NCBI GenBank assembly: GCA_020199775.1
Contig: JAIVJZ010000041.1
Coordinates: forward strand, 574,495-638,494
From: Acidobacteriota bacterium
Lineage (GTDB): Bacteria; Acidobacteriota; Blastocatellia; Pyrinomonadales; Pyrinomonadaceae
Length of the DNA: 64,000 bases
Direction of reading: 5' to 3'
Both the position numbers and the translations under genes were made by a program. The notes under the pieces were generated by a model that was given only the letters and a program-made list of their open reading frames with translations, made no database searches and was not told where the DNA came from. The stretch's first letter is position 1, and every line of letters starts with the position of its first letter. Positions 34,508 to 43,177 of the stretch are shown here, piece after piece.

Positions 34508-36316
34508 ATGTCAGCTAAACTAGGCGAAATACTCGTCCGCGAAAACATTCTGACGCCGCAGCAACTACGCGAAGCGCTCGACTACCAGCGCGAACACGGC
34601 GGGCGGCTCGGCTTCAACCTCGTCAAGCTCGGTCTGGTTTCCGACGACATGGTGACGGCCGTTTTGTCGCGCCAGTACGGCGTGCCGAGCGTCAACCTCG
34701 ACCTGTTCGACGTTGATGCTTCGGTCATTCGCCTGATTCCGCGCGAGGTAGCAGACAAGTATTCGGTGCTGCCGCTCTCGCGCGTCGGGGCGACACTGAC
34801 GCTGGCGATGGTTGACCCCACGAACGTCTTCGCGATGGACGACATCAAGTTTATGACGGGCTTGAACATCGAGCCGGTCGTCGTCTCGGAAGCGGGCGTG
34901 CAGGAGGCCATCGAGCAGTACTACGGCGGGTCGCGCGAGATCGAACTGGCGAGCATGGTGGAGGCGACGCTGGCCGGGGCGAACGGCAACGGCCACGCGA
35001 ACGGCAACGGTAACGGTTTCGCGATGGCGGCCGACGCCGTCTCGCTCGCCCAGTTGGATTTCGATCAGGAAGCCTCCGACGACGTCGAGGTCATTGACGA
35101 GGACGACGAGATCGACGTGTCGAGTCTGGCGCGCATGAGCGAGGACGCGCCCGTCGTGCGCCTCGTCAACGTGCTGCTCGTGGACGCGCTGCAACGCGGA
35201 GCTTCCGACATCCACATCGAGCCTTACGAGAAAGAGATGCGCATCCGCTTCCGCATCGACGGCGTGCTCTACGACGTGATGCACCCGCCGCTGCGCCTGC
35301 GCGACGCGCTCATTTCCCGCATCAAGATCATGTCGAAGCTCGACATCTCCGAGAAGCGTCTGCCGCAGGACGGGCGCATCAAGATCAAGCTGCGCTCGGA
35401 GGGACGTTCGCGCGAGTTGGACTTCCGCGTCTCCACGCTGCCGACGCTCTTCGGCGAAAAAGTCGTGATGCGTCTTCTCGATAAAGAGAAGCTGATGCTC
35501 GACATGACGAAACTCGGCTTCGAGCCGGAGTCGCTCGTCAAGTTCAAGCGCAACATCGAACGCCCCTACGGCATGGTGCTCGTCACCGGCCCGACGGGTT
35601 CGGGCAAAACCAACACGCTCTACTCCGCCCTCCAGTCTCTGAACACGACCGAGACGAACATCATGACGGCGGAAGACCCGGTCGAGTTCAACCTCGTCGG
35701 CATCAATCAGGTGCAGATGAAGGAGCAGATCGGTTTGAACTTCGCCGCCGCGCTCCGCTCGTTCCTCCGGCAAGACCCGAACATCGTCCTCGTCGGCGAA
35801 ATTCGCGACTTCGAGACCGCCGAGATCGCCATCAAGGCCGCGCTCACAGGCCACCTCGTCCTCTCCACCCTCCACACCAACGACGCGCCCTCCACCATCT
35901 CTCGCCTCATGAACATGGGCATCGAGCCCTTCCTCGTCGCCACCTCCGTCAACTTGATTCAGGCGCAGCGACTCATTCGCCGCGTCTGCACGGAATGCAA
36001 AGAAGCCGTCCCCACTCCCGCCGAGGCGCTCGTCGAAATCGGCTTCACGCCGGACGAAGCGCGCGACTTGAAGATTTACAAAGGCCGGGGCTGCGGGAAG
36101 TGCAACAACACCGGCTACAAGGGGCGCGTCGGCCTCTACGAAGTGATGGAGATCACCGACGACATACGCGAGTTGATCTTGATCGGGGCGTCGGCCTTGG
36201 AACTGCGCAAGCGAGCCGTCGAGAACGGCATGCTCACTCTGCGCGCGTCGGGTTTAGTGAAGATCAGAAACGGCGTGACCACGATCGAAGAAGTCGTGCG
36301 CGAGACGGTCGCTTGA
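34508..36316 (+). CDS. pilB: Type IV pilus assembly ATPase PilB
   Basis: 602 residues. The N-terminal MshEN domain (about 1-150, KLGEILVRENILTPQQLREAL) is followed by a Gly/Asn-rich linker (ANGNGHANGNGNG, about 158-170). The secretion ATPase core has GASDIHIEPYEKEMRIRFRIDG, Walker A GPTGSGKTNTLYS, the Asp box AEDPVEFNLVGINQV, Walker B DPNIVLVGEIRD, the His box LVLSTLHTNDAPSTISRL, and the tetracysteine zinc site CTECKE and CGKCNNTGYKGR. It powers pilus extension from the cytoplasmic face of the inner membrane. First of a pilB-x-pilT-pilC cluster. Confidence 0.96.
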   Translation: MSAKLGEILVRENILTPQQLREALDYQREHGGRLGFNLVKLGLVSDDMVTAVLSRQYGVPSVNLDLFDVDASVIRLIPREVADKYSVLPLSRVGATLTLAMVDPTNVFAMDDIKFMTGLNIEPVVVSEAGVQEAIEQYYGGSREIELASMVEATLAGANGNGHANGNGNGFAMAADAVSLAQLDFDQEASDDVEVIDEDDEIDVSSLARMSEDAPVVRLVNVLLVDALQRGASDIHIEPYEKEMRIRFRIDGVLYDVMHPPLRLRDALISRIKIMSKLDISEKRLPQDGRIKIKLRSEGRSRELDFRVSTLPTLFGEKVVMRLLDKEKLMLDMTKLGFEPESLVKFKRNIERPYGMVLVTGPTGSGKTNTLYSALQSLNTTETNIMTAEDPVEFNLVGINQVQMKEQIGLNFAAALRSFLRQDPNIVLVGEIRDFETAEIAIKAALTGHLVLSTLHTNDAPSTISRLMNMGIEPFLVATSVNLIQAQRLIRRVCTECKEAVPTPAEALVEIGFTPDEARDLKIYKGRGCGKCNNTGYKGRVGLYEVMEITDDIRELILIGASALELRKRAVENGMLTLRASGLVKIRNGVTTIEEVVRETVA

Positions 36317-36329
36317 AAAGAGGTTCATC

Positions 36330-37247
36330 ATGTTTTTGCGCGCCTTAGTTTTATCCATACTCATCATGTGCACGGTGGCCGCCACGCTGCCGCTCTCGGA
36401 CTCGCTGGCGCACTGGGCTTCGCGCCCTTCGGCCTCGCGCCGCCACAAAGGCCGCTCCGCCCGCCGCCACTCGCGCGCGTGGTGGCGACGCTACCGCGCA
36501 CGCCTCCGACGCCAGCGCGCCGTGGCCGCCGAACGCCGCAAGCGACGCGCCGCCATGTTGACGGCAGGCGCAAAACCCGTCTCGCTGCTCGCGCCAGCCG
36601 CCGCCGGAAATCATGTCGGCGCGGCGAGCGTCCGAACCGCCGGCAACCTCGCGCTGCCGGGCGTCGTTCTGCCGAGCACTGCCTCGCTCTCTAATATCAC
36701 CCCCGTGAAACCTCTATCCGCCGTCGTCCCGGCGACGAAAGACGCTCTGCGGGAACTGCCGCGACCGGCGGCCTCGCCGCTGCCGAGCGCGTGGAGCAGC
36801 ACGGCGTCGAGTCGCGCGGGTGAGATGCGTTTCAGCGTGCGCGCCGCAGACGGGCGCGTCCGCTCCTCCGCCGTTTGGTCGCGCGTCAACTTGCAGTCGG
36901 CCGCCTCTTCCCCCTCCGACACGCGCAGCAAAACTTTCGGCGGCGTCCCCGTCACGCTCCTGCGCCGCACGGTCATCAACCGAATGGTCGCCGAGGGCGG
37001 GTGGGTCACGAACGACGTGCAAAAGCAGTTTGGCGAACGGCGCGTGTTCGTCGTCACCGCACAGTCTGTCGCCGCCGACGGCGAACGCCGCGCGTGGACG
37101 TTCTACTTCACGGAATCCGAGGGGCAAGTCTACAGCCTCGCCACGAACGCGCCCGCGGAATTCGCCGACACGCTCGCCGCCGAGTCCGAACAGGCCGTCG
37201 TCGCGCTCGGCGCGCGCCGCGCCAACTCCACGACCGCCCAGCGTTAA
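36330..37247 (+). CDS. Hypothetical protein between pilB and pilT
   Basis: 305 residues; GAGG six bases before the ATG, 13 nt after pilB, so translated with it. One hydrophobic N-terminal segment (FLRALVLSILIMCTVAATLPL) acts as a signal or anchor. A highly basic stretch (about 35-75, more than one third Arg) follows, then a Pro/Ala/Ser-rich linker. The C-terminal domain (about 165-295) includes VNRMVAEGGWVTNDVQKQF-like and RRAWTFYFTESEGQVYSLAT segments. I recognise no family. A periplasmic pilus-associated role is inferred only from position. Confidence 0.7.
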   Translation: MFLRALVLSILIMCTVAATLPLSDSLAHWASRPSASRRHKGRSARRHSRAWWRRYRARLRRQRAVAAERRKRRAAMLTAGAKPVSLLAPAAAGNHVGAASVRTAGNLALPGVVLPSTASLSNITPVKPLSAVVPATKDALRELPRPAASPLPSAWSSTASSRAGEMRFSVRAADGRVRSSAVWSRVNLQSAASSPSDTRSKTFGGVPVTLLRRTVINRMVAEGGWVTNDVQKQFGERRVFVVTAQSVAADGERRAWTFYFTESEGQVYSLATNAPAEFADTLAAESEQAVVALGARRANSTTAQR

Positions 37248-37362
37248 TCACAGCGCGGTCTCTCTTTCGCACACACCGCGAAAACCAATTTTCAGACGCG
37301 CGCCCCACCCGGCGCGCGCCCGCCCGCGCGGGTAATCTTCCCCAGGGAGTCCACGAAGAATC

Positions 37363-38568
37363 ATGGCAGCCAACGAATCGTCACTGGCGGATCAACTCTC
37401 GCTCTCCGACCTGCTCAAGAAGCTCATCGAATTGGGCGGCTCGGATTTGCATCTGACCACCAACACACCCCCGCAGGTGCGCGTTGACGGCGAGCTCAAA
37501 CCGCTCGACGGCTTCAAAACGCTCACCTCCGCCGACACCAAGCAACTCGCCTACAGCGTGCTCACCGACGCGCAGAAGCACCGTTTCGAGGAATCGCTCG
37601 AACTCGACTTCTCTTTCGGCGTGCGCGGCCTCTCGCGTTTCCGCGCCAACCTCTTCAACCAGCGCGGCGCGGTCGGCTGCGTCTTCCGCGCCATCCCCTA
37701 CGAGATCAGGTCGTTCGAGAACCTCGGCCTCCCGCCAGTCGTCACCAAACTCTGCGACAAGCCGCGCGGCCTCATCCTCGTCACGGGCCCGACCGGCTCC
37801 GGCAAGTCCACCACGCTCGCCGCCATGATCGACAAGATCAACCGCGAACGTCATGAACACATCATGACCATCGAAGACCCCATCGAATTCCTGCACAACC
37901 ACAAGTCGTGCCTCGTCAACCAGCGCGAAGTCGGCTCGGACACCAAAGGCTTCGCCGAAGCGTTGCGCACCGCACTGCGCCAAGACCCGGACGTGGTGCT
38001 CGTCGGCGAAATGCGCGACCTCGAAACCATCGAGTCCGCCCTGCGCATCGCCGAGACCGGCCACTTGACGTTCGCCACGCTGCACACCAACTCCGCCGCC
38101 TCGACCATCAACCGCATCATCGACGTGTTCCCCTCCAACCAGCAGGCGCAGATTCGCGCGCAGCTCTCGCTCGTCCTCGAAGGCATCATGTGTCAGGCGT
38201 TGCTGCCGAAGTCCAACGGGCAGGGGCGCGTCGCCGCGCTCGAAATCCTCGTCCCCAACGCCGCCATCCGCAACCTGATCCGCGAAGACAAGATTCACCA
38301 AATCTACTCGATGATGCAGACGGGTCAGGAAAAGTACGGCATGCAAACTTTCAATCAGGCGCTCGCCACGCTCTACCACAAACGCCTGATCTCGCTCGAA
38401 CTCGCCATGCAGCGTTCGTCGAACACGGACGAACTGCGCGATCTCATCGAACACGGCTCGGGCGTCAACACCGGGAACGGCAACGGCGCGAACACGCCCG
38501 CCCGCCCCGGCGCGCACCCCAGCCCCTACGCCCAGCCGCGACCCATCGGCGCACGCCCCACGAGATAA
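37363..38568 (+). CDS. pilT: Type IV pilus retraction ATPase PilT
   Basis: 401 residues. PAS-like N-terminal domain (SDLLKKLIELGGSDLHLTTNTPPQVRVDGEL), then the ATPase core: Walker A GPTGSGKSTTLAAMID, Asp box IEDPIEFLHNHKSC, Walker B DPDVVLVGEMRDLETIE, His box TFATLHTNSAASTINRIIDVF. The C-terminal PilT signature AIRNLIREDKIHQIYSMMQTG is followed by a Gly/Asn/Pro tail. It depolymerises the pilus and drives twitching and DNA uptake, in line with ComEA/ComEC earlier in the window. Confidence 0.96.
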   Translation: MAANESSLADQLSLSDLLKKLIELGGSDLHLTTNTPPQVRVDGELKPLDGFKTLTSADTKQLAYSVLTDAQKHRFEESLELDFSFGVRGLSRFRANLFNQRGAVGCVFRAIPYEIRSFENLGLPPVVTKLCDKPRGLILVTGPTGSGKSTTLAAMIDKINRERHEHIMTIEDPIEFLHNHKSCLVNQREVGSDTKGFAEALRTALRQDPDVVLVGEMRDLETIESALRIAETGHLTFATLHTNSAASTINRIIDVFPSNQQAQIRAQLSLVLEGIMCQALLPKSNGQGRVAALEILVPNAAIRNLIREDKIHQIYSMMQTGQEKYGMQTFNQALATLYHKRLISLELAMQRSSNTDELRDLIEHGSGVNTGNGNGANTPARPGAHPSPYAQPRPIGARPTR

Positions 38569-38572
38569 GACA

Positions 38573-38655
38573 AGGTTTCAAGTTGCAGGTTGCAGGTTTC
38601 AAGTTAAAGACCGGACAACCTCAAACCTGAAACTTGAAACCTGCAACTTGAAACT
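38573..38655. repeat. Heptamer-repeat hairpin, TTTCAAG/TTTCAGG word (copy 3)
   Basis: TTTCAAG/GTTGCAGG-type words at 38574-38604 and inverted CCTGAAACTTGAAACCTGCA at 38626-38645, between pilT and pilC and ending directly before the AGGAG of pilC. Third copy of this word. Confidence 0.8.
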
Positions 38656-38671
38656 TAGGAGTTTTCCACCC

Positions 38672-39904
38672 ATGCCCACTTACGTCTTCAAAGGCCGCAA
38701 CCGACTCGGCGAAGTGATGGTCGGCGAGCGCGTCGCCGACAGCCGCGACGTGTTGAAGCAACTGCTGCGCCGCGAACAGATCATGCTCACATCGGTCAAG
38801 GAGAAAGGGCGTGAGATCGCCGTGCCCAAGCTCGGCGGGCGCGGCAAAGTGAAGTCTAAAGAGTTGTCGATCTTCACGCGCCAGTTCTCCGTGATGATCG
38901 ACGCGGGGCTGCCGCTCGTGCAGTGCCTCGACATCCTCGCGAGCCAGCAGGAGAATAAATTTTTCCAGCAGGTCTTGACGCAAACCCGGCAGGACGTGGA
39001 AGAGGGCTCGACGCTGGCCGTCGCCATGTCGCGTCACCCGAAGGTCTTCGACCAACTCTTCGTCAACATGATCGAGGCGGGCGAGACGGGCGGTATTCTC
39101 GACATCATCCTGCAACGCCTCTCAACCTTCATCGAAAAGATCGTCAAACTGCGCCGTGACGTGATCTCCGCCATGATCTACCCGACGGCCGTCATCGTCA
39201 TCGCGTGTCTGGTCGTGGCCGCCATTCTCATCTTCGTCATCCCGCAGTTCCAGACGATCTTCCTCGGCCTGCTCGGCCCCGGCGAAAAGCTCCCGCTCCC
39301 GACGCGCGTCGTCGTCGCCTTCAGCGATTTCGTCGCCGGCTGGGGCGGCCTCTGCATCCTCGTCGGCATCATCGCCACGGTCGTCGCCATCAAGACCTAC
39401 CGCAAGACCATCAACGGCCGCCGCAACACAGACCGCCTGCTACTCAAAGCGCCCATCATGGGGGCGGTGTTGCGCAAGGTCGCCATCGCGCGCTTCTCGC
39501 GCACCCTCTCGACCCTGCTCTCTTCGGGCGTCCCCATCCTTCAATCGCTCGACATCACGGCGCGCACCGCCGGCAACGTTATCATCGAAGACGCGATCCG
39601 CGGCATCCGCACGGGCGTCGAACGCGGCGAGAGTTTCGTCGAGCCGCTGAAAGCGTCCGACGTGTTCCCCAACATGGTGGCGCAGATGGTCGGCATCGGC
39701 GAACAGACCGGCGCGCTCGACTCGATGCTCGGCAAGATCGCCGACTTCTACGAACAGGAAGTGGACACCGCTATCGCCAACATGCTCACACTCATCGAAC
39801 CCGCCATGATCGGCTTCCTCGGCGTCACCATCGGCGGCATCGTCATCGCCATGTACATGCCCCTCTTCACCCTCGTCGGCAAACTCTCAAGCGGCAGCCA
39901 GTAA
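38672..39904 (+). CDS. pilC: Type IV pilus inner-membrane platform protein PilC
   Basis: 410 residues from the ATG at 38672 (AGGAG ten bases upstream); an ATG at 38648 lies in the repeat. Two GspF/T2SSF domains: KSKELSIFTRQFSVMIDAGLPLVQCLDIL and FSRTLSTLLSSGVPILQSLDITA. Three membrane helices: about 170-192 (TAVIVIACLVVAAILIFVI), about 220-240, and about 375-398 (GFLGVTIGGIVIAMYMPLF). It links PilB/PilT to the pilin at the membrane. Further pilus genes would be expected downstream; instead the sequence changes into a low-GC island. Confidence 0.95.
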   Translation: MPTYVFKGRNRLGEVMVGERVADSRDVLKQLLRREQIMLTSVKEKGREIAVPKLGGRGKVKSKELSIFTRQFSVMIDAGLPLVQCLDILASQQENKFFQQVLTQTRQDVEEGSTLAVAMSRHPKVFDQLFVNMIEAGETGGILDIILQRLSTFIEKIVKLRRDVISAMIYPTAVIVIACLVVAAILIFVIPQFQTIFLGLLGPGEKLPLPTRVVVAFSDFVAGWGGLCILVGIIATVVAIKTYRKTINGRRNTDRLLLKAPIMGAVLRKVAIARFSRTLSTLLSSGVPILQSLDITARTAGNVIIEDAIRGIRTGVERGESFVEPLKASDVFPNMVAQMVGIGEQTGALDSMLGKIADFYEQEVDTAIANMLTLIEPAMIGFLGVTIGGIVIAMYMPLFTLVGKLSSGSQ

Positions 39905-39910
39905 CCTTAG

Positions 39911-39974
39911 AGTCACCCATAGTTTTCCGTTTGCGTCAGCCGTAAATTTCCGTTCCAGTCACCCATAGTTTTCC
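39911..39974. repeat. 18-bp direct repeat behind pilC
   Basis: AGTCACCCATAGTTTTCC occurs at 39911-39928 and again at 39957-39974, 46 bp apart, with a related CGTAAATTTCCGTTCC between them. It lies precisely at the change from high to low GC. It may be the worn end of an insertion sequence or a recombination site; no transposase is next to it. Confidence 0.6.
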
Positions 39975-39975
39975 A

Positions 39976-40013
39976 CCGCCCGTAATTCATAGAAATAAAT
40001 GAATTACGGGCGG
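39976..40013. terminator. Terminator hairpin behind pilC
   Basis: A perfect 15-bp inverted repeat, CCGCCCGTAATTCAT (39976-39990) and its complement (39999-40013), with an 8-nt loop and then CATTTTCT. Fits a Rho-independent terminator for the pil operon, or a stem inside the putative element end. Confidence 0.7.
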
Positions 40014-41096
40014 CATTTTCTCTGGAAGTCAGAGGGATAAAATCTCAATTTTGGAGGAATGCCTGTCCGGATTTCTACTTTCGATAAGGAATTATGCTCT
40101 TGTTAATGCAATCATCAAAGAACCGAACAATTTCTACAACTACCTCATAAGTTTTGAGGACGTTTAACTTAGAGGATTCCATAAACCAAAGGGGTCAGGC
40201 ATACATGGCGATTACAATAAAACCGAGGAATACATCTAACTGTTTTGAATACAGTGTTTAAGTATGCGGATTTATTTTGTGATGTGTTTCGATTATGGCT
40301 GTTTCGATGTATCAACCGCTATTCGCATTAATCGGCAAACCAACAACAGGATAAATTCGCTCTTAAAGGGATTTGATTTTTGACGTCGACGGAGCCGAGG
40401 GATTTGATTTTTCATCTCAAAAAGCCTGTCTTTACGGGCTTTTTCTTTTCTGTTACTTTGTTCATTGCGCGTCGACTGCTCCCCGTTGTGACACTTTTAG
40501 ACGTTTTTACCTCAGTAGTAATCACCATAGTGCCCATTTTGGTCATAATGTATCTGCCGCCCTTCACCTTACTCGTGTGCTTGCAGACCACATTTCTTGT
40601 GCCAAAGGAATGTATGTTGTAGAAGAAAAACAATTAGCGGCCGCAGTAAATAATTATCTATCTTGAAAAAAGTGACTCTAAGAGAAGATTTACAGTTTAA
40701 TAATAATGAGGCATTAAATCTGCGGGTGCTCTTAACCCTCACCTTATTTTTCTTCTCTTGTGTTTTGGCTTGGATTGGTTTATGAGGTTATCGGCCGTGG
40801 ATAATGATTGAAATTTTTGTGCAAAGTGAAGTTGATCAGAAAAATTCTTGGTACTATTACTGGTGCTGATAAGATGGAAAGGCTATAGTTTCGCTGCTCC
40901 GCCTTTCAAAAAAAACCAAAATATAAAAAGAGTTGTTGAGGTTGGCGTAGATTATTCCCTCACCATCACACCATGATCCTCCCCATAAGGGTTAGTATGT
41001 GGTCAGTGCGACGCATGCATACTACGACTGAAAGGCTTCACCAAAGAATGGACTTAATTACTCAGCGTCTTACAGGGCGAAGATAAGCGCCACTGC
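40014..41096. other. Low-GC region with no supported intact gene
   Basis: About 1.1 kb of AT-rich sequence. Short plus-strand frames exist, such as 40380-40622 (80 codons, hydrophobic) and 40373-40666, and a 35-codon open piece ends near 40169, but none has a ribosome site or a recognisable domain. It looks like degraded island sequence ahead of the queE remnant. Confidence 0.5.
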
Positions 41097-41225
41097 ATGA
41101 GCTACGCGGTCAAAGAGATTTACTACACGCTCCAAGGCAAGGAAGCGAATACCTTGCCAGCCACCGCATTCTGTCGCTTCGCAGGGTACAACCTCTGGAC
41201 AGGGATAATCCGTGGCGCACATTGA
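41097..41225 (+). pseudogene. Truncated queE remnant
   Basis: Forty-two codons from ATG: MSYAVKEIYYTLQGKEANTL, then ATAFCRFAGYNLWTG, then TGA. This matches the N-terminus of the QueE class beginning YAVKEIFYTLQGEGANAGRPAVFCRFAGCN. The Gly-Glu-Gly motif is altered, the first cluster Cys has become Tyr, and everything after residue 36 is missing. It sits just before queD, where an intact queE would be expected in a 7-deazaguanine cluster. It is not the chromosomal queE at 31191, whose N-terminus is of a different subtype. Confidence 0.75.
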
Positions 41226-41322
41226 GCACACAGCTGACTTTTTAGTATTGACTTGAGCATCGCAGTGGCGACTCAGGCATCAGACTCACAAAATGCTCAT
41301 CATTCCGTAAAGCGAAAATTAG

Positions 41323-41685
41323 ATGGATATATTTAAGGTATTTAGTATTGAAGCCGCGCATAGACTCCCAAACGTTCCGGCGGGACACAAATGCCAGAGA
41401 TTGCACGGGCACTCCTACAGATTAGAGATCCACGTGCGTGGTACTATCGGAGCCGAGTCTGGATGGGTTATTGATTTCGCAGACATCCAAGAGGCTTTCC
41501 GGCCACTGTTTGAGCAGTTAGATCACCACTATTTGAATGAGGTTGAGGGGCTTTCGAATCCGACCAGCGAAAATATCGCGCGATGGATCTGGAATCGCCT
41601 TCATCCTTCGCTGCCAGCATTATCCAAAATAGTAGTACATGAGACATGCACCTCCGGTTGCATTTATCAAGGTCAAGATGATTAA
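41323..41685 (+). CDS. queD: 6-carboxy-5,6,7,8-tetrahydropterin synthase QueD
   Basis: 120 residues, the usual QueD/PTPS length. It makes CPH4 from dihydroneopterin triphosphate, the step before QueE. Visible: FSIEAAHRLPNVPAGHKCQRLHGHSY with zinc-binding His residues and the catalytic Cys, WVIDFADIQEAF, LDHHYLNEVEGLSNPTSENIARWIW, and the closing VHETCTSGCIY with the conserved Glu. It is the first intact gene of the island and lies 37 nt before the GNAT-DpdA gene, so co-transcription is likely. Confidence 0.93.
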   Translation: MDIFKVFSIEAAHRLPNVPAGHKCQRLHGHSYRLEIHVRGTIGAESGWVIDFADIQEAFRPLFEQLDHHYLNEVEGLSNPTSENIARWIWNRLHPSLPALSKIVVHETCTSGCIYQGQDD

Positions 41686-41722
41686 CACACGCCACGACGC
41701 TCGAAGGTGACGCGCGCTGTCT

Positions 41723-43177
41723 ATGTCACATATTGTAATTGAGAAGGCTAAAGATCTTGCTACAATTGGTCAGATAAAACTGATCGCCGATAAACATCGC
41801 CCAGAACTCGGCTTTCACTCTAGTCAGGCATTCACCGACAGTTCAGTCAAGAATGAGCTTCTCGTTGCCAAGATCAATGGTGAAGTTCAAGGGTTCGTTC
41901 GCTTTCACCATAGGCGCGATCATCTGACAACTCTTTATGAAATTGCTACTGCTTTGGATGCGCGGGGCAAAGGAATTGGACGGCAATTAGTCAACGCCCT
42001 TGCCAGCGATTGTAAGGAAGTGGGGTCACGGTGCATAAGGCTCTTCTGTCCCACCGAACTGCTTGCCAACCAGTTCTATGAGAAACTTGGCTTTGTGCGC
42101 TCGTCTCGCCGCAGCCACCCGGGTAAGAGCAGGCCTCTGAATGAGTGGATACTTCCCGTTTTACCACACCGCCCCATCAGCTTCGTCGCGTCACTAACCT
42201 CCTGCACCCGTGACCTGAAACATCTAACCAGCACATGGGAGGCCGAGGGGCTAGACGGGCGGCCATTTGAGAAGTGTATAATCACCCCGCTCTTCATCGA
42301 AGCAAAGTCGTTCGAGTACGTGCGGTACATACACGACCAATGGGGCGTGGAGGTATTTTTCGACTCAGGCGGGTTCTTCGTCCAACAGGGGAAGATCCGT
42401 TACGACGAATTGTTCGCGCGGCTTCTGGACTTCTACCGCCAGCATGACTGGGCCGAGTGTTATGTCCTGCCCGACTTCGTCCCGACCTCAAGACACTCGC
42501 CGGAGGAGGTTAGCGAGAGGGTTTTCGTCACTGCCGCCGAGGGGGTGAAATTTCTTAAGCGGCTGCCTCAAGATCTGCGTGGGCGCGCACTCGGTGTGCT
42601 ACAAGGGCACACGCCGGAACATCTGAGGTTCTGCCTTGAGGAGTTCTTGAACAGCGGACTGCAGCGCATTGGCTTCGGCAGCTTCGATACGACAGGGGTC
42701 AAGGCGGAGATCAACCTCATGACGGATGGAGCCGCACGCAGATTGGCGTTCGTCCGCGACCTCATCCACCAGAGGTTCATCAACTGTGAAATCGCTTCCG
42801 TCCCGGATTTACATCTTTTCGGTGTCAGCGCGCCGAACGTCGTCGAACAATTCCGAGGGTTCCTAGCAACGAGTTTCGATAGCTCCGGCTGGCAGCGAAC
42901 GGCTGGGTACGGGAACGTATACCTGCCCTTTCAGGGTCGCAAGAACGTGACCCACGGCGGGTCCTCGCTCATGAGTGGGGCGGGACTCAACGCCGCCGAG
43001 TTTTATGCACAGTCCGAGGTGACGGGCCATTCATGTCCTTTCTGCCGGGACTTCTACAGGCTCCAGCGAGACCGCTTCGCGCGCATGTGGCATAATGCCA
43101 TCGTTTTTAACGAGATGGTTGCCACCCTGAACGGGTTAGATTCATCCTCTCAGCAGAAAAAGACCGTCACTCGATGA
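41723..43177 (+). CDS. dpdA: GNAT acetyltransferase fused to DpdA-like DNA 7-deazaguanine transglycosylase
   Basis: 484 residues. Residues 1-145 form a GNAT domain (ALDARGKGIGRQLVNALA with the acetyl-CoA loop RGKGIG at 81-86, and NQFYEKLGFV). From about 150 on it is TGT-like: VFFDSGGFF (Asp214, the DSGGF motif), LQRIGFGSFD, LHLFGVSAPNVV, SFDSSGW (Asp386, candidate nucleophile), and a reduced zinc site C438, C441, H457. DpdA enzymes exchange guanine in DNA for preQ0. TGT enzymes acting on tRNA have a different spacing and no GNAT. The GNAT may modify the inserted base or another substrate; this is inference. The stop overlaps the next start (ATGA). Confidence 0.8.
   Translation: MSHIVIEKAKDLATIGQIKLIADKHRPELGFHSSQAFTDSSVKNELLVAKINGEVQGFVRFHHRRDHLTTLYEIATALDARGKGIGRQLVNALASDCKEVGSRCIRLFCPTELLANQFYEKLGFVRSSRRSHPGKSRPLNEWILPVLPHRPISFVASLTSCTRDLKHLTSTWEAEGLDGRPFEKCIITPLFIEAKSFEYVRYIHDQWGVEVFFDSGGFFVQQGKIRYDELFARLLDFYRQHDWAECYVLPDFVPTSRHSPEEVSERVFVTAAEGVKFLKRLPQDLRGRALGVLQGHTPEHLRFCLEEFLNSGLQRIGFGSFDTTGVKAEINLMTDGAARRLAFVRDLIHQRFINCEIASVPDLHLFGVSAPNVVEQFRGFLATSFDSSGWQRTAGYGNVYLPFQGRKNVTHGGSSLMSGAGLNAAEFYAQSEVTGHSCPFCRDFYRLQRDRFARMWHNAIVFNEMVATLNGLDSSSQQKKTVTR

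Noticed and set aside
40373..40666. Small hydrophobic or Cys-rich ORFs in the AT-rich stretch
   Set aside because: No ribosome site, no domain, two competing frames over the same bases; probably degraded sequence.
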